Position numbers and translations under genes: made by a program | Notes under the pieces: generated by a model | Seen by the model: the letters and a program-made list of their open reading frames with translations, nothing else | Database searches by the model: none | Told to the model about the DNA's origin: nothing | Assembly: GCF_030519355.1 (NCBI RefSeq) | Contig: NZ_JAUMKC010000003.1 | Span: 186,001-250,000, forward strand | Source: Mucilaginibacter sp. L3T2-6 | GTDB taxonomy: Bacteria; Bacteroidota; Bacteroidia; Sphingobacteriales; Sphingobacteriaceae | Length of the DNA stretch: 64,000 nucleotides | Direction: 5' to 3' | Shown: piece after piece, positions 51,064 to 59,150 of the stretch | Layout of the letters: the number at the start of each line of letters is the position of its first letter | Position numbering within the stretch: the first letter of the stretch is position 1

Positions 51064-52761
51064 CTAATGCATCAGGTGCCAGGTTTTCAGCTCCTTTTTA
51101 ATGGTGCCTAAAATGGTCCGGGCCATGCTGCCGCGCAACAGCAGCACGCCAATGCGCAACGCAAATTTTACCATCGGCTTAAACTTTTCAATGTTTAAAA
51201 TTACGGCTTGTACGCGCTTTGCCATAGCTGCCTCGTACTTATCAATAGCCTCCGGGGGCTGCACGGGCCAGTTTTTATCATAAGGCTTGAACAGTTTCGG
51301 AAAGGTATAGTCTACATCGTCGTCAACTATCGGGATGATCTGCCAGCCGCCGTCGCCGGGCACTGTCGAGCGGTATTTGTCGCCGGTTATGTCTTTATAG
51401 CCCTCCCTGAAAATGGGGTTCGCATTTTTGGCATCGTCCGGTATGGTAAAGTAATCGCGCAGAAATATTTTACAGTTGTGCCTTCCTAAAAAGTAGTCGT
51501 GCACGCGGAAGTTTTTATTCAAAAAACCGCTAAAGCCGCCCAGTGCGCCGCAGGCAATGGCCCGCTCGCCGTCGATACTGATGGGGTCGCCGTCGGGCTT
51601 TATAAATTTGCGGGCGGGGTCAATTAAAAACTGCCCGGCGCAGCCGTCGGCAAGGGCATCATCTATTTGCCAGGGCCTTGACCGCATCTGGCTTATCATT
51701 GCCGAGAGCGTCAGTCCAATAACATTAAGCAGCTTAGCTGATTTATTAATGATCGATGGTTTATTGCTCGGGAAAGGCGCCACCATGATGATGGTGGATT
51801 TAAATTTCTTATAGTTCTCGTAGTCGGCAGATTCCTGCTGGCCGCTTACGTCCTTTAATATCTGCCGCACCTTGTCAAACGGCTCATTGTTAATCATCCC
51901 GCCATCTATGTTCAGGGTTGTATAAGGGTCCTCGTCTATTTGTATCGCCTTTAATACGTTAGGGGTAAACAGGCCGTCGTTATTTACGGTTTTGGCGGGC
52001 CGGGTAACTTCGCGTGCTTTAAGGCCTACCGGGAATGCGCCCGTTGCCATGGCGGATTGCATCGCTTCTTTTGCACTTTCGCCATGCTCTATATTCAGTG
52101 GCATCCACCCGGCCGGGGTACGCGCCCCTTTTTTCCAGTTTAGCTGAAAGCAGGCATAATCGTTATGCAACGCCATGTAATAAGGGCGTTTCGGTACTGA
52201 TGTATTGGCAGAATTAAACAGCACATCGTAATTAAAACCCTGCAGGTTGCTAAGGGTGGTGAACAGTTTCATATCCGGCGAGATGTACTCAGGGCGCGTT
52301 TGCCAGTTGATGGCGGCGGATTTTGCGGGCGTGATGGTCCGTTTGGCCACCTCGTCTATAAACATACAGTTAAAGGCAGACTCTACCTCTGCGTCTTTAA
52401 TATCGCCGGTGTCCAGCATTTTGGCAAACATATCTTCATCCGTAAGGTCCACCCAGGAATGGTACAGCATATTTTCGGGGCGCTCGGCCATCAGGTCTGC
52501 ACCGGGTTCTTTTACGGGGGTAATGCCTTGTTGCAGCGCAGCCGCGGTGATGATCGAGGTCATCCCGCCTGCCGAGGCGCCGCCGATAACGGGGATTTCA
52601 ATGCGGTGAGACGGATAACCCCCGGTGCCCCTCTTTTTTTCGTAGGCTTCAAGTGCTTCCAGTAAATAATCCATAACGCCGGCGGTGTATGCTCCAGCCG
52701 ATACGGCGCCCGCCATACATATGCCAAGGTAGAATTTTGGCTCGTCTTTTTTTGCTGCCAT
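51064..52761 (-). CDS. patatin-like phospholipase
   Basis: A 565-residue protein of the patatin-like family, lipid acyl hydrolases with a Ser-Asp dyad. It has the oxyanion-hole region CMAGAVSAGAYTAGVMDYLL, the nucleophile elbow GGASAGG (Ser63) and the catalytic Asp286 in NIDGGMINNEPF. The product is larger than simple patatins, with a C-terminal part (residues about 400-565) lacking recognisable repeats and ending in hydrophobic helices with Arg/Lys (KFALRIGVLLLRGSMARTIL), perhaps membrane-associated. No signal peptide is evident, so it is probably cytoplasmic or peripheral. It stands alone, with conserved repeats in its downstream gap. Confidence 0.9.
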   Translation of the reverse strand: MAAKKDEPKFYLGICMAGAVSAGAYTAGVMDYLLEALEAYEKKRGTGGYPSHRIEIPVIGGASAGGMTSIITAAALQQGITPVKEPGADLMAERPENMLYHSWVDLTDEDMFAKMLDTGDIKDAEVESAFNCMFIDEVAKRTITPAKSAAINWQTRPEYISPDMKLFTTLSNLQGFNYDVLFNSANTSVPKRPYYMALHNDYACFQLNWKKGARTPAGWMPLNIEHGESAKEAMQSAMATGAFPVGLKAREVTRPAKTVNNDGLFTPNVLKAIQIDEDPYTTLNIDGGMINNEPFDKVRQILKDVSGQQESADYENYKKFKSTIIMVAPFPSNKPSIINKSAKLLNVIGLTLSAMISQMRSRPWQIDDALADGCAGQFLIDPARKFIKPDGDPISIDGERAIACGALGGFSGFLNKNFRVHDYFLGRHNCKIFLRDYFTIPDDAKNANPIFREGYKDITGDKYRSTVPGDGGWQIIPIVDDDVDYTFPKLFKPYDKNWPVQPPEAIDKYEAAMAKRVQAVILNIEKFKPMVKFALRIGVLLLRGSMARTILGTIKKELKTWHLMH

Positions 52762-53092
52762 GATACTGATAAGTTAGGATGTAATAATAAGGTATTGATA
52801 AACAGATGTTAAGTTAACAGATTCTGGCTTTAATTCAAAATGAGATTTGATGCCGGGTTCAATATAAGCGTAGAAACCCTTAAGCTTTGTGCCTGCCTCA
52901 CCTGAATTCTCTCCAAAGGAGAGGACTTGAGCTGCAGGGTGAAGCGACCAGGAAGTTTGTGGGAAGAGAACCGTAGTTATACATCTATTTTACTTATATC
53001 GAACTCACATTATTTAAAGTTGCACCACCTCAATCGCTTTGTCTAAAACTCTGGCTATTGCTAAACCCATCTGCCTTGCTTATCTTAGCTAT
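52762..53092. other. intergenic region with a small palindromic repeat
   Basis: No gene is visible. CTCTCC-AAA-GGAGAG (52909-52923) is a perfect hairpin in the phrase GAATTCTCTCCAAAGGAGAG, which resembles a common interspersed Bacteroidota repeat; a weaker relative (AAAGGAGAGCACTT) is near 32122. The right end carries the promoter-like sequence of the GAF-LuxR gene. Confidence 0.4.
53058..53088 (+). promoter_or_regulatory. promoter of the GAF-LuxR gene
   Basis: TTG (53058-53060) and TATCTTAG (53081-53088, one mismatch to TAnnTTTG) with 20 bp between. The ATG at 53093 is only 4 bp later, so the transcript may be leaderless. This also supports 53093 over the upstream TTG as start. Confidence 0.45.
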
Positions 53093-53863
53093 ATGGCCAG
53101 TGAGCATAACGAAACCGATTCGCTGATCACTCTCAGGGTGCTTAACCAAATCGGTGCGTCTATTCTGTCGGAGTTTACGGTTGAGCAAATAATCGATACT
53201 GTTTATCAGCATGTAAACCGCCTGATGGATGCTTATTCGTTTGCTATAGGTTTGTACAACCCGGTTTCGCAGCGTTTTGAATATACCGGCACCCGGGAAA
53301 ATGGCAAAAAGATGCCGGCATTTTCTATTTATGCACATAGTACCGAAAGGTTTTCAGGGTGGGTTTTTGCCAACAAAAAGGAAGTATTTATCAATGATTT
53401 TGAAAACGAATACCAGCGCTATCTGCCAGCGCGCATCACTGCATTGCATGGGCTGGAGCCCGCGTCGCTAATGTATGTGCCCTTGATGATAAACCAGGAA
53501 ATCATCGGCCTGCTGTCGGTACGCACGCCTGTAAAAAACGCTTATACGCAGCATTCGTTAGAGATTCTGAAGACGCTGGCGGTGTTTATCAGTAAGGCTA
53601 TCGAAAATGCGCGCGCACGGAAAAACGACGAGGTGGCCGCACGGCAAGCGCCCGGTGATTACCACTTAAACCCGCTTTCGGCGCGCGAGCTGGATGTGCT
53701 GAATTTATTGTCGAAAGGCGCTGCCAACCGGGCTATCGCCGATAGTCTTTTTATCTCGCCAAGCACGGTAAAAACGCATACACTGAATATTTATCAAAAG
53801 CTCGGGGCCGCTAACCGGACCGAAGCCATAATAAAGGCCAGAGATTACGGGTTGATAAACTGA
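53093..53863 (+). CDS. GAF-domain LuxR-family transcriptional regulator
   Basis: 256 residues from ATG 53093; an in-frame TTG at 53039 is less likely. A GAF domain (about residues 15-175; LITLRVLNQIGASILSEFTVEQIIDTV, SLMYVPLMINQEIIGLLSV) binds small ligands or cyclic nucleotides. A C-terminal LuxR helix-turn-helix follows (LSARELDVLNLLSKGAANRAIADSLF, SPSTVKTHTLNIYQKLGAANRTEAI). No receiver domain, so it is a one-component regulator sensing a cytoplasmic signal. The adjacent cupin gene on the same strand, 73 bp later with its own promoter, could be a target. Confidence 0.93.
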   Translation: MASEHNETDSLITLRVLNQIGASILSEFTVEQIIDTVYQHVNRLMDAYSFAIGLYNPVSQRFEYTGTRENGKKMPAFSIYAHSTERFSGWVFANKKEVFINDFENEYQRYLPARITALHGLEPASLMYVPLMINQEIIGLLSVRTPVKNAYTQHSLEILKTLAVFISKAIENARARKNDEVAARQAPGDYHLNPLSARELDVLNLLSKGAANRAIADSLFISPSTVKTHTLNIYQKLGAANRTEAIIKARDYGLIN

Positions 53864-53905
53864 AAAATCCACCATTTGGCTGATTCGCTGCCCGGCCCAT
53901 GCCGG

Positions 53906-53913
53906 TACCTTTG
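53906..53913 (+). promoter_or_regulatory. -7 promoter box of the cupin gene
   Basis: TACCTTTG is a perfect TAnnTTTG 23 bp before the cupin start codon. The -33 region is weak. Confidence 0.45.
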
Positions 53914-53936
53914 TGATCAATAAATTATTAAAAATC

Positions 53937-54437
53937 ATGACCGAACAAATCGTTAACCCAATAGTGCACGTTACCGGCGATCAGTTACTGGAACGCTCCC
54001 GCTGGTACGGACCTAATCTTTTTACCTTTTTAACCACTGCGGAAGAAACTCAAGGCGCCTTTAGCTTGATTAAATGCACACTAAGAAAAGGTTTTGCCCC
54101 GCCGCCGCATATCCATACAAAAGAAGACGAGAGCTACTTCATCCTTGATGGCGAAGTGCAGTACGAAATCGGCGAACGCGTTATCCATGCAAAACCTGGC
54201 GATTATGTACACTCGCCCAGACTGACGGCCCATACATTCAAGTTGCTTACCGATACCGCAACAGTTTTGTTACTGATAACACCAGGCGGTTTCGAAGAGC
54301 TGTTTATTCGATTCAGCCGGCCAGCGCAGGCCATGGAACTACCGCCGGTACCGACCGAGCGCCCCGGCAAGGAGTTTTTTGAAAGCATGGACAGGCTGAG
54401 CACCCAGCTAGGGGTTACAACGCTGCCCAGCCTGTAG
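53937..54437 (+). CDS. cupin-domain protein
   Basis: 166 residues from ATG 53937; the longer frame from 53913 would begin inside the promoter box. A single cupin barrel with motif 1 (PPPHIHTKEDESYFILDGE, giving two His and a Glu for metal) and motif 2 (KPGDYVHSPRLTAHTF, giving the third His), the classical metal site. It is similar to cupins of the quercetin-dioxygenase-like or metabolite-binding class. The reaction is unknown. It may be controlled by the GAF-LuxR regulator upstream. It ends just before a hairpin shared with the convergent tail-sheath gene. Confidence 0.88.
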   Translation: MTEQIVNPIVHVTGDQLLERSRWYGPNLFTFLTTAEETQGAFSLIKCTLRKGFAPPPHIHTKEDESYFILDGEVQYEIGERVIHAKPGDYVHSPRLTAHTFKLLTDTATVLLLITPGGFEELFIRFSRPAQAMELPPVPTERPGKEFFESMDRLSTQLGVTTLPSL

Positions 54438-54454
54438 TATAATGAAGCAATTAT

Positions 54455-54488
54455 TTAAGCGGATAAGGCATTTGCTGCGTCCGCTTAA
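54455..54488. terminator. hairpin between cupin and tail-sheath genes
   Basis: TTAAGCGGA (54455-54463) and TCCGCTTAA (54480-54488) are perfect 9-bp arms around a 16-nt loop. The right arm includes the sheath stop codon. Probable bidirectional terminator. Confidence 0.5.
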
Positions 54489-56059
54489 CTTACCGGCATT
54501 ATCTGCTGAAACGTTATCACTATAAACTCTGCCGGGTGTACTACGGCAACCTGTATGGTTACATTCATCAATCCGTTCAGTATTTCGTCGCTGGTCATGG
54601 TAGTGCCTAACCCGCAGGCAACCGAAAACGCATCGGAAGGAGAGGCCCCCAGCAAACCACCCTCTTTCCATAACGATGTCAAAAAGCTGCTGATCATAGC
54701 TGTAACCGCACTCCATGTGTTTTTGTCATTGGGCTGAAAAACGAAAGCCTCCGCCCCCAGTTTGCACGATTGCTCTATCATGGTAACAGTCCGGCGTGTG
54801 GACAAATATCGCCAGTCCTGGCTGTTACCATCCAGTGTCCGCGCCCCCCAGATCAATATACCCAGGCCGTTAAAAAAACGGATGGCATTGATAGATTTAC
54901 CTGTGACAGCATCAATATTCAAGTCGGCCTGCTGACTATCAGAGAGCCTGATGGGCAGTGATACTGCGCTGACGATGGATGTATTTGCCGGAGCGGTCCA
55001 AACGCCGGATTGATTGTCGACAGTTGTCATCACCCCTGCCAGAGCGCCGCTTGGCGGCAGCAGGTTAACATCTGCCAGGATATGCTTCAGAATGGCGGCA
55101 TATAATGGGCTGGCATTAATTAACGCGCTATTGTATTGGCTTGCTGTGTATGCGCCGGGTGAATTTATAATTTCATTTAAAATGGTCGCCGCGGCTGGGT
55201 TAGGGTTGCTCGCAGGATTAAGCAAAGGCATCAGCTGTGCAACATCACCGCCAAAGATATTGGTGTAATCAATTTCGGAATTTTGTGTGATAGTTGTACC
55301 CACAAACGGATAATAGGCGCAACCGTAATTGAGACCGTTATTGCCGGTGCCGTTCCTGAAAGTTGCTATATCATTGGTATAGAGAACGGGATCGGGGTTG
55401 CGGCCGCCGATAATATCAAATAAACTTATGCAAGTCCCCATGTCCGATGATTGCAGCAACATTTCCTGCATCAAGGTAGAATTATCAGCAATCGATAGGA
55501 GGGTTGCTTCAGGACAGATATACATGGTCGGCGCCGGCTCGTTCAAAAGTAGCTTTAAACCACCCAGCAAATCATTCAACTGCACATTCGGATTAACAAT
55601 CTGTGCGCCGGGATCCATTGGTTTTGATGACGGCGCCCCATAACCGCCTACTGACACGATATAAGCATCACCGCCGCCATTCTGATAAAACAGGCGGACG
55701 CTGTTATATAAATAGTAAATGGTGCTGGCATCGGGTAACAGCGCATAATAATTGCCGTTGATCAGTATATAGTCGTTATTAGCAGGCTGCGATTTTTGCT
55801 GAACCAGGTAGTACTGAGGGTAATATTGTTTTGCAGGATCGGCAGGGGCTGGTGGATTGGGGGGGCAATATATAGCCTGGAACTCTGCAAATGACGATAT
55901 TTTTTGAGGTACATTATTATATGGCTTGCCCTCATACGCGGTCTGCGGTGTGTAACCGATAAAGGCCGGCACCGCTGTTGCAACAGGTACTATTGAATTG
56001 GGGAAAGCATTTATTTCGTTGATATACACACCGGGGGTAGTAAGATTTGAATGAGGCAT
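54485..56059 (-). CDS. contractile tail sheath protein (phage/eCIS type)
   Basis: 524 residues from ATG 56059; the longer frame starting at 56164 adds 35 non-conserved residues. N-terminal TTPGVYINEINAFPNSIVPVATAVPAFIGYT is the classic sheath start, inserting into the assembled tail. The C-terminal domain (IRFFNGLGILIWGARTLDG, WRYLSTRRTVTMIEQS, GLGTTMTSDEILNG, VVHPAEFIVITFQQ) matches sheath proteins of extracellular contractile injection systems and related phage tails. No tube, baseplate or spike gene was seen nearby, so it is either an orphan or the end of a cluster outside the window. An M15 peptidase and a membrane protein lie upstream on the same strand. Confidence 0.9.
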   Translation of the reverse strand: MPHSNLTTPGVYINEINAFPNSIVPVATAVPAFIGYTPQTAYEGKPYNNVPQKISSFAEFQAIYCPPNPPAPADPAKQYYPQYYLVQQKSQPANNDYILINGNYYALLPDASTIYYLYNSVRLFYQNGGGDAYIVSVGGYGAPSSKPMDPGAQIVNPNVQLNDLLGGLKLLLNEPAPTMYICPEATLLSIADNSTLMQEMLLQSSDMGTCISLFDIIGGRNPDPVLYTNDIATFRNGTGNNGLNYGCAYYPFVGTTITQNSEIDYTNIFGGDVAQLMPLLNPASNPNPAAATILNEIINSPGAYTASQYNSALINASPLYAAILKHILADVNLLPPSGALAGVMTTVDNQSGVWTAPANTSIVSAVSLPIRLSDSQQADLNIDAVTGKSINAIRFFNGLGILIWGARTLDGNSQDWRYLSTRRTVTMIEQSCKLGAEAFVFQPNDKNTWSAVTAMISSFLTSLWKEGGLLGASPSDAFSVACGLGTTMTSDEILNGLMNVTIQVAVVHPAEFIVITFQQIMPVS

Positions 56060-56220
56060 AAAATGAGTTGGGTTAAGGTTTTGATAACCAATAAATGTTT
56101 GCAGTGAAGTTAGCGAAATATCCGTTATGTATAATTTTAATAAAGCAGTAAATTCTTTAGACAATCAGCGTAACCTGAGATAGATTAGAACTAAAAGGCG
56201 TTAATTTGAATAATAATCTA
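56060..56220. other. sheath upstream region
   Basis: 161 bp with no gene and no clear promoter box. It holds the discarded N-terminal extension of the sheath frame and part of the segment shared with the divergent leader-peptide promoter. Confidence 0.3.
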
Positions 56221-56247
56221 TTAAATCTATCTTTTTTATAGATTTAA
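56221..56247 (+). promoter_or_regulatory. inverted repeat next to the leader-peptide promoter
   Basis: TTAAATCTAT (56221-56230) and ATAGATTTAA (56238-56247) are perfect 10-bp arms with a 7-bp spacer. The right arm abuts the -33 box, so it is a probable regulator-binding site for this promoter. Confidence 0.55.
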
Positions 56248-56278
56248 TTTGCAATTATCATTTTTCTCTCTACATTTG
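56248..56278 (+). promoter_or_regulatory. canonical Bacteroidota promoter of the leader peptide
   Basis: TTTG (56248-56251), 19 bp, then TACATTTG (56271-56278): a full match to TTTG-N19-TAnnTTTG. Transcription would start near 56285 and reach the peptide ATG at 56309. Confidence 0.75.
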
Positions 56279-56308
56279 CTTTGTAGCTAATCGAAAAAGG
56301 AAACAAAA

Positions 56309-56392
56309 ATGAATACCAACCGCATATATACTGCGAGCCAAATGCGAATGCGCCTGCTGGAAAAGGCCATATGCTGTTATTGTTGTTGCTGA
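56309..56392 (+). CDS. 27-residue Cys-rich peptide, probable cysteine-sensing leader
   Basis: A 27-codon frame (MNTNRIYTASQMRMRLLEK, then AICCYCCC) with a canonical promoter 30 bp upstream and purines (AAAAAGGAAAC) before the ATG. Five of the last six codons are cysteine (TGC TGT TAT TGT TGT TGC), followed directly by TGA. A run of one amino acid's codons just before the stop is the mark of a leader peptide: when charged tRNA-Cys is scarce the ribosome stalls and changes expression of the downstream operon. Cys-rich leaders are known in other phyla for sulfur-assimilation genes. The likely target operon is missing here: the next genes are on the other strand. Confidence 0.65.
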   Translation: MNTNRIYTASQMRMRLLEKAICCYCCC

Positions 56393-56610
56393 ACAAGGCG
56401 ATAATTTCTTCGCTACCACGATATACTAATTTATTCAGGTTTTCAAATTTTTACAGGGCATAGCTATGTCTAGAATTTAGCTATAGGCGCTTGGCTGCGC
56501 TTTCAAAAACCTTCATTTTTAAATGATTAATTAGGTTTAATTTTTCTTAGGTTTCTTATTCGGTAAGGCGGGGGTGCCCTCCCCCAACTTCCGGGTAGGT
56601 TGAAAAAAGC
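56393..56610 (+). other. leader-to-tRNA region without gene
   Basis: 218 bp after the leader stop. It contains possible RNA hairpins: ATAGCTA ... TAGCTAT around 56460-56490, and GGGGG-TGCCCT-CCCCC at about 56570-56586 just before the tRNA. Neither has a good U-tract. No ORF with coding character was found. Confidence 0.4.
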
Positions 56611-56682
56611 GGCGGAGTGGCCAAGTGGTTAGGCGGGAGTCTGCAAAACTTTTTACAGCGGTTCGAATCCGTTCTCACGCCT
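56611..56682 (+). tRNA. tRNA-Cys(GCA)-like gene, degenerate
   Basis: A cloverleaf is visible: acceptor GGCGGAG, D-arm GCC/GGC with loop AAGTGGTTA, anticodon arm GGAGT-CTGCAAA-ACTTT (anticodon GCA), and T-arm AGCGG-TTCGAAT-CCGTT. Two faults: the 3' acceptor strand is eight bases (CTCACGCC), so one A must bulge to pair with GGCGGAG, and the anticodon stem has two G-U pairs. CCA is not encoded. It could be a functional but unusual second tRNA-Cys, a decayed copy, or an attachment-site remnant. Confidence 0.6.
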
Positions 56683-56816
56683 CATTAAAATGTCTTCTCA
56701 TCGTTTAGGTTTATAATTGGTTAGTAAGTGCCCCTGCCCATCAGGGGCCTTGCTTTTTTGTCGCCATTATACCGCCGGTTAAGTTACCCAGTCGGCAATT
56801 ACACAATGAAGCAGAT

Positions 56817-57494
56817 TTAAGCGGTATTGCGGGCGCTTAAAAAATTATCATACCACGATTTATCTCCATTTGGCGGATAAACACCATGACGGAGCGCGCT
56901 GGAACTTGTGCCCGCCAATTGCAGATGGGGGATTTCAAAATGCAGCCTCATTAAGCCCTCGTTTGCTCCAAGCTCATGCATACGGCTCCACCAGGCGGCC
57001 TTTGCGCCGCCACTGTCCCAGCTCCAGTCGCCATTGACCAGCAATACAAAGTCAACTGCCAGGCCGTACTGATGATATGAGTGCCATGGCAGCGCATACG
57101 TAACGATGTCGCCAGGCTTGGTGCGCCCCTGCGCATATAGGTCGGCCTGTCGTTCGGGAAACCTGAATGCCTCGTATATTCTGAAAGGTATTCCTTCCGC
57201 CTGTAATTGAACAAATACCTTAACAACGGCCACCCGTACAATGGGGTGAAGGTGCAGTATATCGTTATGCCTGTCTATCCTTCCCGTCGCTGCTCTGGGC
57301 TTCTCTGTCGCCAGGTAGATTTTTGTCCAGGTGTTACCGCCAACCACTCCGTCCGTTACCAGTTGGTTGTCTGTTTGAAACTTTCTAACGGCTGCATCTG
57401 TTGGGCCATCAAAAGTCCCTGTTTCGGTTATATTTAATTTTCGCTGCAGGTAGGATACCAAATTTCCCGAACTGCCAATTTTTAACAATTCCAT
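56817..57494 (-). CDS. peptidoglycan-binding M15-family peptidase (endolysin-like)
   Basis: 225 residues. An N-terminal PG_binding_1 domain (residues about 5-62, LKIGSSGNLVSYLQRKLN, GPTDAAVRKFQTDN) is followed by an M15/VanY-type domain (about 75-210) with FRIYEAFRFPERQADLYAQGRT, a zinc motif SYHQYGLAVDF and a second ligand in LHFEIPH. Such enzymes cut L-Ala-D-Glu or D-Ala bonds in peptidoglycan and are typical of phage endolysins and contractile systems. No signal peptide was seen. It groups with the sheath gene and a 4-TM protein, suggesting a cell-wall-crossing role in a contractile system. Confidence 0.88.
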   Translation of the reverse strand: MELLKIGSSGNLVSYLQRKLNITETGTFDGPTDAAVRKFQTDNQLVTDGVVGGNTWTKIYLATEKPRAATGRIDRHNDILHLHPIVRVAVVKVFVQLQAEGIPFRIYEAFRFPERQADLYAQGRTKPGDIVTYALPWHSYHQYGLAVDFVLLVNGDWSWDSGGAKAAWWSRMHELGANEGLMRLHFEIPHLQLAGTSSSALRHGVYPPNGDKSWYDNFLSARNTA

Positions 57495-57535
57495 AGCTCT
57501 GTAATTTAATAAAACTGTTTGCCGGCGAAAGCCGG

Positions 57536-58288
57536 TTAAGAATTACTTGCGGGCGGATTGCCGCCTGACCCAGGCGTGGCGCCGTCGCCCTGCGGTTTAA
57601 GGTTCGGCACAGGTGCAACAGGGGCTGGCGGAGGCACCGGTGGAGGGACAGGGGCCGCGTTTACATTCACGGTATCCTCACTGACAGGCGCATTCTTATT
57701 TTCGTTGATTTTTAAACCCAGATAAGCGCCTGTACTTATGCCCATCATGGCAAGCAACTGTGTGGTGATGATGGTACTGTCGGGCAATTGCGGATGAGTA
57801 GCTACAAACCCGATGTAAATGGCCCCTACTACAATAGTCCAGATAACATTCTGAAGCCGGTGAACACTGACGCCCTTCTCATCAGATATTATATCGATAA
57901 AAAAGCCTTTCGAGGGATAATCCTGCTGCGGTATGGCATCACCCTGCGTATCCTTCTGGCTGTTGTCGATGGTTTTAGAAACCAATGTCGTGCCCGCGGC
58001 TATGCCGAGCAGCGCCAGGTTGACATCATTTAGGGCAGGGATGGCAAAATTTTGCCTGGTAGAGCATTCCAGAAACACATAAATAAATGAGCTGATAACT
58101 ATTACTGTCCAGAATGCCAGCTGCGAACGGCCCAGACTAAATGATGGCCTGGCTTTCTTCGCGTTTTTCATGTTTGCGGCCAGCTTGCAAAAGTTCGCAT
58201 CATTAAATATTTCATTACGGAGCATCGAAGATTCCTTCGACACGATCACAACGATTCCGCCGAGGATAAGTAAAATGAGGTAATACAT
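57536..58288 (-). CDS. four-helix membrane protein with Pro-rich tail
   Basis: 250 residues from ATG 58288 (a TTG at 58315 is less likely). An N-terminal helix (YYLILLILGGIVVIV), two central helices (AFWTVIVISSFIYVFLEC and VNLALLGIAAGTTLV) and another pair (VIWTIVVGAIYIGFV, TQLLAMMGISTGAYLGLKI) are followed by a Pro/Ala-rich cytoplasmic or periplasmic tail (PVPPPVPPPAPVAPVPN). No family recognised. It starts the group with the M15 peptidase and the tail sheath, so it could be a membrane anchor or holin-like partner; this is inference. Confidence 0.7.
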   Translation of the reverse strand: MYYLILLILGGIVVIVSKESSMLRNEIFNDANFCKLAANMKNAKKARPSFSLGRSQLAFWTVIVISSFIYVFLECSTRQNFAIPALNDVNLALLGIAAGTTLVSKTIDNSQKDTQGDAIPQQDYPSKGFFIDIISDEKGVSVHRLQNVIWTIVVGAIYIGFVATHPQLPDSTIITTQLLAMMGISTGAYLGLKINENKNAPVSEDTVNVNAAPVPPPVPPPAPVAPVPNLKPQGDGATPGSGGNPPASNS

Positions 58289-58511
58289 AGGAAATGTTTT
58301 AAGGTTTAATAACAAACATCAAATGATCTGTTAATTAGGGTTTGGTTTACCAAACTTACTGATACAGAATGAATAATGCAATAGATTGCGAAAAAAGCCG
58401 GGTGTTTTTTTTAAATAAAGTGGCTGTGAAGCCTTAGCAATGTTGTAAATAAAAATAACCGCGATAATTTAGCGATGGGGCATCAAAACAATAGTACATT
58501 CATCGTTAGTT

Positions 58512-58937
58512 TCAGCTTTTACCCTCTGCATACTTTGCAAACTTGTCAAGCACCGCTTTACAAAACTCCTGTTGCATGTCAAAGGATTGATTGGCATCAG
58601 GTTCAAAAGTTTCGGTCAACTTTACAGGTTTGTCATCAGCAAAAGTAATCGTTGATTTCCGGCCATCGTCCAGCGTGTACCGGATGAACTCATAAGGTTT
58701 AACCTCGTCATAAGTACCCCGGAAATTAAATTTGAAGCTGCCATCTTTCATTTCCATAACATACAGAAAGCGGCCGCCGGGGCGCAGATCGTTTTCAGCG
58801 TGCGAAGTATGCCAGCCGGCATCGGGTGTATTCCACTGTTTAATATCTTCGGGATTATTCCACAGTTCCCAAACCTTTGCTATGGGGGCATTGATCCTGG
58901 TTTCGGCGGTAAGGATAACTTTTTTTGTGGCGCTCAT
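58512..58937 (-). CDS. SRPBCC/AHSA1-like protein
   Basis: 141 residues of the START/SRPBCC fold, Hsp90-activator-like (AHSA1) subgroup: it starts ETRINAPIAKVWELWNNPEDIKQWNTP, then the central GGRFLYVMEMKDGSFKFNFRGTYDEVKPYEFIRYTLDDGR, and ends EFCKAVLDKFAKYAE. The fold forms a hydrophobic cavity for lipids or metabolites. The actual ligand is unknown. It is a single gene with its own promoter-like box. Confidence 0.92.
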   Translation of the reverse strand: MSATKKVILTAETRINAPIAKVWELWNNPEDIKQWNTPDAGWHTSHAENDLRPGGRFLYVMEMKDGSFKFNFRGTYDEVKPYEFIRYTLDDGRKSTITFADDKPVKLTETFEPDANQSFDMQQEFCKAVLDKFAKYAEGKS

Positions 58938-58957
58938 ATTGTCTGACTATTTATGTA

Positions 58958-58965
58958 CAAACTTA
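58958..58965 (-). promoter_or_regulatory. -7 promoter box of the SRPBCC gene
   Basis: TAAGTTTG on the minus strand (58965-58958) matches TAnnTTTG, 20 bp before the start codon. The -33 match is weak. Confidence 0.4.
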
Positions 58966-59150
58966 AAGCGACCGCGTAAATTAAAGGATGGGAAGAAATG
59001 CCATTATAAGGGTGCATTCAGGCCAATTATCCTGCCAGGTGCATAAATTATCTGTATCGCTAGCATGGTAAAATTTGTCCCGCGGCTATATTACAAATCA
59101 CTACAGGGTGTTGTCAGTTTATATAAATCTCAAACCGGAAGGATCAATTC

